The notes: generated by a model not told the origin, from the letters alone. A stretch of 36,251 nucleotides of DNA from an uncultured Prevotellaceae bacterium (GCA_905202115.1 CAJKQZ010000004.1:1-36251); one strand, 5' to 3'. Shown: positions 1 through 9,823, counted from the stretch's first letter. Translations and numbers: made by a program.

Positions 1-2
1 GT

Positions 3-3000
3 CTTGACAATTGGAGTGACTACACGGCAGCAAAGGCCGGATATGTGCTTTCCGCTAAACTCGGTTATGACCTTAAAACGCAGATAGACAATCTCCCTAC
101 AACAAGTGTCAACCCCTATGCTCTTACCTTTGGCAGCAAGACTTATGATGGTTCGGCTGCCGTATCGCTGACTGCCGCAGATTTGGGGGCGCTGACTACA
201 CATCAGATTATCTACAGTCTGACAATACAGAAGAACGGCACGGCGGTAGGCACATACTCTCCTGCCTCGAAAGCGGCAACAATAGACATAAGCGACGTTG
301 CAAGCGCTTCTGCGTTGAGCAGTCATACGGGCAATTCAACGATTCATATAACAGCCGCCGAGCGCACCAAGTGGAATACAACCTCATCGTCGCTCGACAG
401 TATCATGGGGACGGACAGCGACACGATTATAAATAAATGGGAAGAAGTAGTCGCTTTCCTCGACACGTACACCGAGGCCGACACGCTGGCTAACTTATTA
501 AGCAACAAAGCCGATAAGACTATTAAGATTTCCGCGGGTACGGGCTTGTCGGGCGGCGGTGATTTGTCCGCCAACAGGACTTTGTCGTTGGCGGCAAGTG
601 GCGTGACGGCTGGGATATATCCGAAAGTTACGGTAGACACCTACGGCCGTGTAACCTCGGGAACGACTTTGAGTATGAATGACATTCCCGCTTTGAGCAT
701 TAGCAAAATCACGGGATTGCAGGCCGAGCTTGACAATAAGCTGAACGAGGCGGACTTCGCATCCTATTTTGCCACTGAGATGGCGAAATGGTTTGTCCGT
801 GACTTGACGAACAAAGGTATATACCCTGCCGAATATAACGGTGAGAATGTAGGTCTTTACTCAAAGACCTATGTAAGCGCTCTCGGCGTGAGCAATACCA
901 CTGGTAGTACAGGCGGAGCAAACGCACTGTATGAGCTTGTGGACGTGTTGCCTAACAGCGACAATACAGGTGTGCAAGGTGCTGCGAAGGGTTCGCTTTT
1001 GAGCTACGACGGCACGCATTGGGTTGCCGTGGCTCAGTCATCTGTTGTTCCCGACCTTACGGGTTATGTCACCGAGGCATGGGTTAACGCAAAGGACTAC
1101 GCCACCGTCTCGGCCATGAACACAGCGTTAAGCAACAAAGCTGGCAAGACTATTAAGATTTCCGCCGGTACGGGTTTGTCAGGCGGCGGTGATTTGTCGT
1201 CCAATAGGACTTTGTCGTTGAAACCGGCAACAACCGGTACTCTTGGCGGGGTTATCGTCGGCAACGGTTTAGCCGTGGATGAAACAGGTTTGCTTGTCCT
1301 GGCTTCTGAATATAGTCTTCCGACGGCTTCGGCTTCTACTCTCGGAGGTGTAAAAGTCGGCCCGACATTGGAGATTGACGCAAACGGTGTATTGAATCAG
1401 AAAGCGAATGTCGTAACAGCCGAGACCTATCCGAAAGTAGCAGTAGACACATTTGGCCGTGTTATAGGCGGTTCTTCATTGGCTGTAACAGACATTCCGT
1501 CTTTACCGTGGAGCAAGATAACAAGCGGAAAGCCTACAACGTTATCGGGTTATGGTATAACCAACGCATACACCAAGACCGAAATAAATACCAAACTAAC
1601 CGACGGTTCGGTTACTAAGGTGGGTATGGCAACAGTGGGCAGCAGTGTCAAGCCTATATATCTTTCTAACGGTGTGCCGACAGCGTGCGGCTACTCTTTC
1701 GGCAACGCAAGCGGCAATGCCGCGCTGAACAACGGCACCTTGAATACCAATCTCAATGCGGACTTGCTCGACGGATACCACAAAGAAAGCTTTGACGGAT
1801 ATAAATTCACACAGATAGACGCTTCGGAGCTCGATAACGACGTATGGTACCCTGTAATATTCACAGTCCCTGTATCGAAGCAGACAAGGGTCAGGGTCGA
1901 AGGATTATCGACGACAAACGCATCATGGAACAGTCGTACAGATAAGCAGATGGCTGTGTACCTTGATTACACTGTACAGGGGTCTGGGTGGAGATTTGTA
2001 GCTCCGCTCCGTGTCGTTCATTTCTTTCAACTTGGCGCAGGCGCATCAAGTTCAAATTGCGTTGCAGGTTTAGGGCAGTTGACTAATAGCAGTAAGGAAT
2101 ACGTCATGGTGCGCGGCGGCGCGTTCTACAATTTCTATATCTCACATTGGATAACTCCGGTGTTATATACTTCCACTTACACGGCAAATAATCAGTCTAT
2201 ATCCCCTGTCACGACATCTCCTACGGCAATTGTTCGTAATAGCGCATTGATTTCGGACAACGTGAACTCCGCTACCAAGTTACAGACGGCCCGCACCATC
2301 AACGGCACATCGTTCGATGGTTCGGCGAGCATTACCACCGCAAATTGGGGTACGGCGAGGAATATAGGAATAGTGAACTCCGACGGCACGGGTACGGCGG
2401 TAACGACGAGCGTCAATGGCTCGGCAAATGTCAACCTTAAACTTCCGGCCACTATCAAGGCCTCTCTCACCGGCAATGCCTCTACCGCCACGACATTGCA
2501 GACAGCGCGGACAATAGCCCTTTCCGGAGCCGCAACGGGCTCGGCCTCATTCAACGGCTCGGCAAATGTAACGATAGCAACATCAAATGTCTATCTGTCG
2601 CTGCAAGATGTAAGAAGCGATAATGTTAGCGCCGCAGCATATTCGAAGTCGCTAAGATATTTGTTTGTCGCCAATAGCACAGATTCTTTGGCAGACGGCG
2701 GTGGCTATCATTCCGTACTGCATTTTGCGCAATGGACAGGAGATACCGGCGGCAATATGAAGCAGCTTGCTCTTACAGACAACGGGAATCTGTATTTGCG
2801 CAGAGGCACATATTCCACAGGAACATGGACAAGTTGGGTAAAATTCCTCAATACAACTAATTACGCTTCCACACTCGACAGCCGGTATGTGTTATTGGGA
2901 ACTGCGCAGACAATAACAGGGTTGAAGACGTTTACACAATCGGTTCATTTGAAGCATGCCGATTATTCAACCGGCGGCAATGCAAAAATGATAGTCTTTG

Positions 3001-5675
3001 ATGATTATCAAGATAATGCGGTAGGCAGTTTTGGGTCATTGGCAAGCAATAATGTGTTTCAATATATTTACGCAGGCTGGGGAACAACACCGTGGAATCT
3101 TCCGTTTTGTCTCGCAATATCTTCTGATAGGTTTACCTACAAAAACAATGATGTCCTTCATGTCGGAAACTACACTGATACTTTAGATACCCGTTATGCT
3201 CTGAAATCCTCTGCGATGACATTTACAGACGGAACTAACTATGTCGCGGCGGAATTCAATAATGCGAGCCTGGCTCTGCTGGCATATAATACATACATCG
3301 AGTTTAAGCAAAGTAATGCGGGGTGGTTCAATCTAAAGGCCGGTAAGTTCATGGTAAATGGCGGCACTTCCTCACATTTTCTTAAAGGTGACGGGAGTTT
3401 GGATAACAACAGTTATGCTACGACTTCTCAGCTGACAGACGGAAGTGTAACGAAAATCGGAACGCAGCATGTAGGCTCTGTGTCAAAAGGCATTTACCTC
3501 AATGCGGGAGTTCCCACAGCAATGACACATTCATTGGCTGCGACCGTAAATGCTGGGACTTCCGGCAGACTTACCTATTATTCGTCGACGACTGCCATAG
3601 CGGCATACAGTTCTACTGTTGGCGGTACAGCGAGACCCATGTATTTGAATGCCGGTGTACCAACCGGACTTTCCGCAGATGTAGGGCACGCAGCAAAACC
3701 TATTTTCCTCAGCGCAGGCACTCTGACGGCCTGTTCGTCTACTGTCGGTGGAGTAGCAAAGCCCGTGTATCTTAATGCGGGAGAAATTACCGCCTGCTCA
3801 TCTACCGTCGGTTCGGCCTCGTTGCCCGTATATATGTCCGCCGGAACTCTGACAGCATGCGGAACATCATTGGGCGTAAGTATAACCGGTAACGCCGCCA
3901 GCGCTACATACGCTTCCAATGTGCGTGTCTCCACACTGAATCCGACAAGTTTGACAGCTTATTATCTTCACTTTACAATCGGTATTTCTTCCGGAACTAA
4001 CTACCCGCTTTACGGCAACAATGGCATAAGGTATCAAACTATTGAGGGAACGACAGGTTCTTTAGGCGTAGCGGAACTTTTACTTGGCAATAATACCACT
4101 TCCGGCACTGCTGGAAATAAATACGGCGCTATTCGTCTTTATGACACGACTAACGGATACACGTCTTATCGTACATATAACGCAGCAGGCAGAAATTTGT
4201 ATCTCGTAGGTGCGGCAAATTCAGTCGCTGTCGGCAGTTCGTTGAAACCTGTATATGTAAGTTCCGCCGGAGTTGTTACAGCGTTCTCCAACACTATAGG
4301 TAGTGCAACGACACCGGTATATGTAAACGCCGGCACAATAACCAATTGCTCTTATTCTTTCGGAAACAATAGCGGAAATGTACCGATAAGCAATGGAACG
4401 CTGAATACGAATCTTAATGCGAATTATCTCAATGGCCTGGAAGAAAGCAGATTTTTCCTTACCAACAGGGGAACTATCCCTACGGCTTTCGTAGACCTGA
4501 CAACAAGCACATCCGGAAATGCCAATTATGCAAATTATTCATCCGGAACATATTCTATACAAAAAAGTTCATCAACGGAATTGTTCATAAACTTTGCTCT
4601 AAATACAGGGTCAACGTCCGCTTTACAATTAAAGACTTCTTATTCGACAGCGTCTACTTTATATTACAGAAAAACGATTGACGCGAATCGTGTGTCGGGA
4701 GATTGGAGCCATTTCATAACAAGCGAAAACATAGCAAGCCAGACTGTCAGCAAAGCAAATACTCTTGTGACCTCACGCACTTTGTGGGGACAGAGCTTCA
4801 ACGGAAGTGCAAATGTATCGGGAGCGCTGAGTAATGTCGGTAATATTACGCCCGCGGCAAACGCTACGTATTCTTGCGGTACAGCGGCAAGTCGGTGGAG
4901 TTCGGTATATGCCAGCAACTACCTGTATGTAGGAGCGGCCGGACTTACCTCTCCCAATAGCGGAGTTTCGGGATGTGTGTTGTCATCCGAGGGATGTCTT
5001 GAACTTATAGGCGGCAAATACGCATATATAGATTTTCATTACGACGGTTCTACGTCCGATTATACAAACAGAATCATAGAGGGCGTGTCGGGACAATTAA
5101 CAGTCACAGGCTCTCTTCGAATAGGACTTGCCTATGCAACAAGCAGTTCATATAAATTCTATGTTGCCGGAACTGCTTATATTTCAAGCACGCTTAAAGT
5201 AGCTTCGACAGCAGATTATGCAAGCTCCTCAGCGGCATTTTCTACAACAGGCAGCATTTTCGCAAGTAAGAATATATACGCGGCCGGAGCCGTAACCGCA
5301 AAAGCCTCTTCATCTGATATTCGGCTGAAAAAAGACCTTTGCGAGTATGACGCATTGGACATGATAAGGTCGTTCCGCTCTGTAAAATACAAATGGAACG
5401 ATGTGGCAAAGCGTAATTCGGAAGTCTTCAATACCGACGCCTGGCAGTTCGGCCTGATAGCACAAGACCTTATAAAAGGTGGTTACAGGCAGCTTACGTC
5501 AGATGTGTTCAAAGACTATCTGACTATACAATACGAACGCCTTACGCCCGTTCTGTGGCGCGGTGTACAGCAGATAGACGAAGAGATAACGCAGTTGAAA
5601 AAGCGTATAGAGGAATTGGAGAAAAAAGCAAAAACAAATACCAGATTCACAAAAACAAATATCCGATACAAATGA
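3..5675 (+). CDS. Giant tail fibre / receptor-binding protein with C-terminal S74 chaperone (5' partial)
   Basis: The frame is open to the left edge, so the start lies outside the window; about 1890 residues are visible. The protein is rich in Gly, Ser, Thr and Asn and repetitive, as in phage fibres. A GLSGGGDLS block occurs twice, and units of about 23 residues (pattern PVYLNAGxxTACSSTVG) follow one another around 3460-3880. The C-terminus holds a Peptidase_S74 intramolecular chaperone domain: the SSDIRLKKDL motif at about 5306-5335, then FGLIAQDL, and a final coiled coil (QQIDEEITQLKKRIEELEKK). In this family the domain drives trimerisation and then cuts itself off before the Ser of the SD.R.K motif. 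It probably binds the host surface. It is coupled to the next gene by an ATGA overlap at 5672-5675. The role is inferred from architecture; the receptor is unknown. Confidence 0.9.
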   Translation, partial: LDNWSDYTAAKAGYVLSAKLGYDLKTQIDNLPTTSVNPYALTFGSKTYDGSAAVSLTAADLGALTTHQIIYSLTIQKNGTAVGTYSPASKAATIDISDVASASALSSHTGNSTIHITAAERTKWNTTSSSLDSIMGTDSDTIINKWEEVVAFLDTYTEADTLANLLSNKADKTIKISAGTGLSGGGDLSANRTLSLAASGVTAGIYPKVTVDTYGRVTSGTTLSMNDIPALSISKITGLQAELDNKLNEADFASYFATEMAKWFVRDLTNKGIYPAEYNGENVGLYSKTYVSALGVSNTTGSTGGANALYELVDVLPNSDNTGVQGAAKGSLLSYDGTHWVAVAQSSVVPDLTGYVTEAWVNAKDYATVSAMNTALSNKAGKTIKISAGTGLSGGGDLSSNRTLSLKPATTGTLGGVIVGNGLAVDETGLLVLASEYSLPTASASTLGGVKVGPTLEIDANGVLNQKANVVTAETYPKVAVDTFGRVIGGSSLAVTDIPSLPWSKITSGKPTTLSGYGITNAYTKTEINTKLTDGSVTKVGMATVGSSVKPIYLSNGVPTACGYSFGNASGNAALNNGTLNTNLNADLLDGYHKESFDGYKFTQIDASELDNDVWYPVIFTVPVSKQTRVRVEGLSTTNASWNSRTDKQMAVYLDYTVQGSGWRFVAPLRVVHFFQLGAGASSSNCVAGLGQLTNSSKEYVMVRGGAFYNFYISHWITPVLYTSTYTANNQSISPVTTSPTAIVRNSALISDNVNSATKLQTARTINGTSFDGSASITTANWGTARNIGIVNSDGTGTAVTTSVNGSANVNLKLPATIKASLTGNASTATTLQTARTIALSGAATGSASFNGSANVTIATSNVYLSLQDVRSDNVSAAAYSKSLRYLFVANSTDSLADGGGYHSVLHFAQWTGDTGGNMKQLALTDNGNLYLRRGTYSTGTWTSWVKFLNTTNYASTLDSRYVLLGTAQTITGLKTFTQSVHLKHADYSTGGNAKMIVFDDYQDNAVGSFGSLASNNVFQYIYAGWGTTPWNLPFCLAISSDRFTYKNNDVLHVGNYTDTLDTRYALKSSAMTFTDGTNYVAAEFNNASLALLAYNTYIEFKQSNAGWFNLKAGKFMVNGGTSSHFLKGDGSLDNNSYATTSQLTDGSVTKIGTQHVGSVSKGIYLNAGVPTAMTHSLAATVNAGTSGRLTYYSSTTAIAAYSSTVGGTARPMYLNAGVPTGLSADVGHAAKPIFLSAGTLTACSSTVGGVAKPVYLNAGEITACSSTVGSASLPVYMSAGTLTACGTSLGVSITGNAASATYASNVRVSTLNPTSLTAYYLHFTIGISSGTNYPLYGNNGIRYQTIEGTTGSLGVAELLLGNNTTSGTAGNKYGAIRLYDTTNGYTSYRTYNAAGRNLYLVGAANSVAVGSSLKPVYVSSAGVVTAFSNTIGSATTPVYVNAGTITNCSYSFGNNSGNVPISNGTLNTNLNANYLNGLEESRFFLTNRGTIPTAFVDLTTSTSGNANYANYSSGTYSIQKSSSTELFINFALNTGSTSALQLKTSYSTASTLYYRKTIDANRVSGDWSHFITSENIASQTVSKANTLVTSRTLWGQSFNGSANVSGALSNVGNITPAANATYSCGTAASRWSSVYASNYLYVGAAGLTSPNSGVSGCVLSSEGCLELIGGKYAYIDFHYDGSTSDYTNRIIEGVSGQLTVTGSLRIGLAYATSSSYKFYVAGTAYISSTLKVASTADYASSSAAFSTTGSIFASKNIYAAGAVTAKASSSDIRLKKDLCEYDALDMIRSFRSVKYKWNDVAKRNSEVFNTDAWQFGLIAQDLIKGGYRQLTSDVFKDYLTIQYERLTPVLWRGVQQIDEEITQLKKRIEELEKKAKTNTRFTKTNIRYK
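498..590 (+). repeat. Direct repeat in fibre gene, copy 1
   Basis: This 93-base unit recurs at 1128-1220, exactly 630 bases later and in frame, with only scattered substitutions. It encodes the block around KTIKISAGTGLSGGGDLS and RTLSL. It looks like an internal module duplication in the fibre shaft. Confidence 0.85.
1128..1220 (+). repeat. Direct repeat in fibre gene, copy 2
   Basis: Second copy of the 498-590 unit. Most differences from copy 1 are at third codon positions, so the protein block is almost unchanged (DLSSN here, DLSAN in copy 1). Confidence 0.85.
3463..3880 (+). repeat. Array of ~23-residue coding repeats in fibre gene
   Basis: Consecutive degenerate units share the pattern VGxxxKPxYLxAGxxTACSST. 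At least five are adjacent here, and single related units recur near 1625-1690 (VGSSVKPIYLSNGVPTACG) and 4210-4360. They probably form repeated beta-rich shaft segments. Boundaries are approximate. Confidence 0.7.
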
Positions 5676-6898
5676 GCAACAGCAATGGAAAAATAACGGC
5701 CCCTATAGACATAGAGAGCGATGAGGCCTCTGTGCTTGGCGTATCGAGTACGGATGTGGGCTATTTATGCCGCAACGAGCACGGGAAGATAAACCCTCTA
5801 AGTCTAAAAAAGCCTATAAGGGCAGATAAGATGGGCGAATTGACGGAAAGCGAATGGAAAAGCCTTAATTACGGCTACCACATCCCCGCGCAAAAGGGGC
5901 TGCAAATACTTATAGGCGTATATAGGGGAGACGAAAGCCTGCCCAGCGACTGGATAGTGCCAAGCACGACAGGAACGTACAGCTTTGGTAACGGGTGGTG
6001 GTGGGAACCTCCGACAGGGGGAGACCAGACCCCCTACCGCTCTACCGATTTCGACGGTTACGACCATAACGAGAAAGTAGGCCTGATGTCGCTTGAGATA
6101 AATTCGAGAAGCCTGACGGAAGATTCCGTATTTTCGGCGTATCTGTTTTTTCAGAGCGGCGTAGACCTTTCTATATTCGGCGGTTTGCAAGGCGGTCATC
6201 TTGGTATCGTGGCAATATGCATAACGGGTCAAGGTAAAGATACGTATAAGTTTTCTTCTGTACTTGCGTCGGACATTGTCGACCCTACTATAAGGATAGA
6301 CGCGGCGCACATAAAAAAGTTTTTCCCATTTAACGGAGATTACAAGATAATACCGTTCGTCACGAACAAGTCCGCTCAGAACTACTATTCCGACGGCACA
6401 GGCTACGTATCCAGTCCTGATTCTGTAACGGTGGCCTTCCCATTGCCGGTAGACCCGATAATTGTAAGCATGGGGACTTCAGCGGCGGTTGATTACTTCA
6501 ACTTCATCATCAACGAGGCAAGTATCATAAAGGAAAGCGCAAGGACGTTCAATCTGAAGCTGCGGTTTTCTGCCAAAAACATAACGGAGAACAGCAACTA
6601 TTTTTCCGCGGCAAATTTGAGTATGAAATACAACTACCGCCATATCGGTGCCTCGGATGTAAGCGCGGATTACAACGCGGCTGTGGCGGCTTCGAACAAG
6701 ACCATCGCGGCGGGAGAGACGGCGGAAGTGTTCGACGGGTATGTATCGCTTTCCGCCATACACAACGATTCGGAATTTTCGCCAAAGGACGATTTCGAGG
6801 TCGACGCGACGCTCTTCTACAAGAACAGCAATGGCAAGACGAAGCCCATAGTGTCATTCTTCCGCATATATTCATCGAATCCGTCACCAATATTGTAA
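5672..6898 (+). CDS. Hypothetical phage structural/accessory protein
   Basis: Not recognised. It has 408 residues if it starts at the ATG at 5672, which overlaps the fibre stop as ATGA. I prefer this start to the upstream in-frame codon at 5555 because that would overlap the conserved S74 coiled-coil region. The N-terminus (SNSNGKITAPIDIESDEASVLG) is polar and lacks a signal peptide. The rest is mixed alpha/beta with many aromatic residues and no membrane segment. Its place directly after the fibre suggests a virion or fibre-associated protein, which is inference from position only. Confidence 0.75.
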   Translation: MSNSNGKITAPIDIESDEASVLGVSSTDVGYLCRNEHGKINPLSLKKPIRADKMGELTESEWKSLNYGYHIPAQKGLQILIGVYRGDESLPSDWIVPSTTGTYSFGNGWWWEPPTGGDQTPYRSTDFDGYDHNEKVGLMSLEINSRSLTEDSVFSAYLFFQSGVDLSIFGGLQGGHLGIVAICITGQGKDTYKFSSVLASDIVDPTIRIDAAHIKKFFPFNGDYKIIPFVTNKSAQNYYSDGTGYVSSPDSVTVAFPLPVDPIIVSMGTSAAVDYFNFIINEASIIKESARTFNLKLRFSAKNITENSNYFSAANLSMKYNYRHIGASDVSADYNAAVAASNKTIAAGETAEVFDGYVSLSAIHNDSEFSPKDDFEVDATLFYKNSNGKTKPIVSFFRIYSSNPSPIL

Positions 6899-6925
6899 AA
6901 CAAGTCTAACACAAAAATTATCATT

Positions 6926-7240
6926 ATGGAAAAAGTCAAATTCGGGAAAGTAACAAATGCGGAATTTCCCGCCGACAACAAAGAAAACTTATCAAGAGCC
7001 TACGACATCTCGGGGCAGGTCAAAGTGCAGAATGATTCGGTTAACTCCGTCAGCGCCGGAGTTGTTAAGGACAAAGAAAGTGGCAGTCTGCTTGCTGACT
7101 TCAACTCTTACGACAATGGCATAATGAACGTCACGTTCCATGATCGTACGCAGGCTGCCGTAATCCTTGAGAGCATAACGAATTTCATCGATGCCGCTGA
7201 CGACGTGGCGAAAGAGGGATTCTGCTCACAGAACTTTTAA
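6926..7240 (+). CDS. Hypothetical small phage protein
   Basis: A 104-residue soluble protein starting MEKVKFGKVTNAEF. I see no membrane segment or known motif. It follows the 408-residue gene after 27 bases, with an A-rich leader (acaaaaattatcatt) typical of Bacteroidetes starts, and belongs to the same operon. Function unknown. Confidence 0.65.
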   Translation: MEKVKFGKVTNAEFPADNKENLSRAYDISGQVKVQNDSVNSVSAGVVKDKESGSLLADFNSYDNGIMNVTFHDRTQAAVILESITNFIDAADDVAKEGFCSQNF

Positions 7241-7326
7241 AAAACGTTGGACGTAATTTGAATTATCCGGATTATGTCCCGCTTAATTTTAATAAGAAAA
7301 AATAAACCCCAAAAATCAAAAACGAT

Positions 7327-7911
7327 ATGAAAACTACTTACAACGATTTGTTCTTTAAAGAGAGAATCCTTGCCAACATTCCATTTACCAACGCAGAAAT
7401 GAAATTCTCCGCGAAATTGTGTACTGCTATTATACTTATGCAAGTGGCGTTGGGTCGCAAGATAAAAGAGTTCGAGGACTTCATGCACGAGGCTCTGGAG
7501 AAGATGAAAAGGGATGGCTTTGATAAACGCTTACAGGTGCAGAATGAAGCCGCCGACATAAGGGCGCGCCGCGAAAAGGCGGAGGCGTGGAACGGAACTG
7601 GCGAGAAGCCTGAAATGCCCTCCGAAGAAGAATTGCGGAAAGAAAAGGAAGCCCTTGTCGAAAAGGCGGACTTCGACAAGGAAATGGAAGAGCTCAATGC
7701 GGCATATGCCGATGCGCAGAAGAAGAAAAGCGAGGAAAGCGTGAGTATGGACGGAAACATAGCGTTTTCGCTCGAAGAATACGACATGCTCGTTGCCACT
7801 CTGGGCGTTTCCGGAAAAATGGATTTCGTGCGCACCGACGGCGAAAGTATCCGCATAGATAAAAGCGACTTTCTCCGTGTTGTGGCGGAGAACTTTGTCA
7901 ATATCAAATAA
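7327..7911 (+). CDS. Hypothetical phage protein with charged helical centre
   Basis: A 194-residue protein with a strongly charged Glu/Lys-rich middle (about residues 55-140; EEELRKEKEALVEKADF) that should form long helices or a coiled coil, followed by a compact C-terminal part (ISFSLEEYDMLV-like). No signal peptide or membrane helix. It lies 86 bases after the previous gene and 9 bases before the lysis-side membrane protein. Function unknown. Confidence 0.7.
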   Translation: MKTTYNDLFFKERILANIPFTNAEMKFSAKLCTAIILMQVALGRKIKEFEDFMHEALEKMKRDGFDKRLQVQNEAADIRARREKAEAWNGTGEKPEMPSEEELRKEKEALVEKADFDKEMEELNAAYADAQKKKSEESVSMDGNIAFSLEEYDMLVATLGVSGKMDFVRTDGESIRIDKSDFLRVVAENFVNIK

Positions 7912-7920
7912 ACTGCGTGT

Positions 7921-8529
7921 ATGGAATATCTACCTGCAATCATCAGCGCGATAGGCACAATCATCGCGGCATGGTTCGCATATAACCAATATACCAAAAA
8001 CAAACTTACCGATTTGAAAATAGAGAAGTTCAAGAGCGAAGAGGAGCGCAAGAACGCGCGGCGTGCCGATAACTCGTCAATAGTGTATGGTGAGCTGTGG
8101 AACGTGCTGCACGAGCTAAACGCTGACAGAGTGTATATAGTGCAGCCTCATCCGCTCGGAAACGAAAGCCTGCTGTCGATATATTATGAGGTCAAGAGAA
8201 AGGGTATCGAGGGGATGAAACTACACGTGCATAATCTTCCTATTGCCGATGTGGCGAAGTTCAGTAGTGACCTTGTCAAAAACCTGTTCATGTACATAAC
8301 AGACATAGATAAGGAAGTCGTGGATAAATGCGCTCAGTCTATCCTTTCAAGTTACGGCTGCCAGGCTGCAATCGTGAAACGCCTCAATGATAATCGTTAT
8401 GATTGGATAGGTAGTATATTCTGCGAGTTCATGCATCCGATAACTATTCCAAAGGAAGAGGCGCAGGAGATAATGCACGAAGCAGCGAAGAACATCCAGT
8501 TCCTGCTCCCCGAATACAGGCCGGTATGA
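7921..8529 (+). CDS. Membrane-anchored protein beside the endolysin (possible holin-like)
   Basis: A 202-residue protein with one N-terminal hydrophobic segment (about residues 3-20, LPAIISAIGTIIAAWFAY) followed by a charged KNKLTDLKIEKFKSEEERKN stretch and a soluble domain of about 160 residues. It ends 13 bases before the lysozyme start. Position fits a lysis role, but classical holins are shorter and have little soluble domain, so a holin call is not secure. It may instead be a membrane-bound regulator or unrelated. Confidence 0.6.
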   Translation: MEYLPAIISAIGTIIAAWFAYNQYTKNKLTDLKIEKFKSEEERKNARRADNSSIVYGELWNVLHELNADRVYIVQPHPLGNESLLSIYYEVKRKGIEGMKLHVHNLPIADVAKFSSDLVKNLFMYITDIDKEVVDKCAQSILSSYGCQAAIVKRLNDNRYDWIGSIFCEFMHPITIPKEEAQEIMHEAAKNIQFLLPEYRPV

Positions 8530-8542
8530 AAATAAAAGAGTT

Positions 8543-8971
8543 ATGAGAGTTTCAGAAATAGCGATTGAGAAAATAAAGGATTTTGAGGGTTTCCGCGCCA
8601 CGGCATATAAGTGCCCGGCGGGGAAACTCACGATAGGCTATGGGCATACGAGCGGCGTGTTGACCTATCAGAAATGTACACGCGAACAAGCGCACATGTG
8701 GCTCGTCGATGACATGCGCGCGGCAGAGAAGTGTGTCGGGGCGCTCGGTATAGACATGACGCAGGGACAGTTCGATGCATTGTGCGATTTCGTGTTCAAC
8801 GTCGGTGCTGCAAATTTTCACCGCTCGACGCTGCTAAAGAAGATACGAGCTGGAGCAGGAGAGGCGGAGATTCGAGGCGAGTTCTCGCGTTGGGTGTTCG
8901 CGGCGGGGAAAGTCCTGCCCGGGCTGATAACGCGCAGACAATGGGAATCTGACAGATATTTTGAAAATTGA
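8543..8971 (+). CDS. GH24 phage lysozyme (endolysin)
   Basis: A 142-residue muramidase of the P1/R21/P22 type that cuts peptidoglycan glycan strands. The catalytic triad layout E-8-C-5-T is visible: E15 (KDFEGFRATAY), C24, T30, followed by GYGHT at 32-36. The family's second block TQGQFDALCDFVFNVG and a C-terminal LPGLITRRQWESDRYF also match. There is no signal peptide or signal-anchor, so release presumably needs a holin-like partner. It lies directly upstream of the spanin candidate. Length is normal for the family. Confidence 0.93.
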   Translation: MRVSEIAIEKIKDFEGFRATAYKCPAGKLTIGYGHTSGVLTYQKCTREQAHMWLVDDMRAAEKCVGALGIDMTQGQFDALCDFVFNVGAANFHRSTLLKKIRAGAGEAEIRGEFSRWVFAAGKVLPGLITRRQWESDRYFEN

Positions 8972-8976
8972 AAGAC

Positions 8977-9474
8977 ATGACTATGCGTTGTATGAAAAGA
9001 TTGTTGATGTTATTGCTCGCACCAGCAATCTTCACAGGGTGCTTGACGACAAAAAACGCGGAAAGGAAAGAAACGGCAGAAACTACAAACAGCAATGTTG
9101 AAGTAAGGTATGAGAAAGTGTTTGTGCATGACACAGCATACATTGAGATACCTGCGCAGACTGCAGAAAGGACTACGCAGGACAGCATAAGCCACCTCGA
9201 AAACGACTTTGCCGTTTCCGAAGCGGAAATCAAAGCCGACGGAATACTCTTTCATTGTTTGAAAACAAAGCCGCAGAAAATGCCCGTGCAAGTTGACAAA
9301 GAGATTGAACGAAAGGATAGCATTGTGTATGTCAATAGATACGTAGAAGTCCCTGTAGAACGTACTTTGAACCGTTGGGAAAAAACATGCATCAAATGGT
9401 TCCCGTATACATTGGCTACAACATTTGTACTTGTGTACGTTATTGTATGGCTTCTAAGGAAACGCCAAAGATAA
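8977..9474 (+). CDS. Lipoprotein with C-terminal membrane helix: probable unimolecular spanin
   Basis: From the ATG at 8977 the protein has 165 residues. It opens with a short lipoprotein signal (KRLLMLLLAPAIFTGC, lipid-bearing Cys about residue 22), has a periplasmic stretch of about 115 residues, and ends in one transmembrane helix (YTLATTFVLVYVIVWLL) with a basic tail (RKRQR). Known u-spanins (T1 gp11 type) have this topology: lipid in the outer membrane and a helix in the inner membrane, fusing both in the last step of lysis. It directly follows the endolysin. The ATGs at 8983 and 8992 are alternative starts; the TTG at 8968 is less likely. No surface-export signal follows the Cys. The spanin role is inferred from topology and context. 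Confidence 0.7.
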   Translation: MTMRCMKRLLMLLLAPAIFTGCLTTKNAERKETAETTNSNVEVRYEKVFVHDTAYIEIPAQTAERTTQDSISHLENDFAVSEAEIKADGILFHCLKTKPQKMPVQVDKEIERKDSIVYVNRYVEVPVERTLNRWEKTCIKWFPYTLATTFVLVYVIVWLLRKRQR

Positions 9475-9636
9475 CGTAAATATACTGAATCAAAACGACA
9501 TTTCCGGGACGATGTATAACATATATACGGCAATTACAATCAGTGGAGCTGACTGCGCTACTGGCTTGTATGCACTGAGAATAGGGTAACTTTTATGCTT
9601 ATGGATAAGGGTTACTATGATTAAGACTATGAAGCA

Positions 9637-9822
9637 GTGAAAGAGAGAACGAAACATACACATAAATTTAAACGCTGGAACGAGGTAAGCAATATGCTGT
9701 CGAAATTTGGATTTAACATCAAATTGAGTCCAGCGGCAACAAAGCCCCTCACCGCCGAGCAACTGCAAGCTGAGATGATTAGAGAGAAAGAAAAAAAAAA
9801 TCCCTCCGGACTACAAAGTTGA
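9637..9822 (+). CDS. Possible small ORF in the 9475-9969 gap
   Basis: A weak candidate of 61 residues from GTG, or 42 residues from the ATG at 9694 (MLSKFGFNIKLSPAATKPL). It reads through a run of ten A's (9791-9800). One fewer A would continue as KKIPPDYKVDANHTLLIHT, which looks more protein-like, so the gene may be frameshifted, or the run may be a slippage or sequencing problem. Apart from this ORF and the large palindrome at 9824-9942 I see nothing in the gap. Confidence 0.3.
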   Translation: MKERTKHTHKFKRWNEVSNMLSKFGFNIKLSPAATKPLTAEQLQAEMIREKEKKNPSGLQS

Positions 9823-9823
9823 C

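Noticed and set aside
3463..3880. CRISPR-like array
   Set aside because: The periodic units are in-frame coding repeats of the fibre with variable spacing, not identical repeats with unique spacers. No CRISPR array was seen anywhere in the window.
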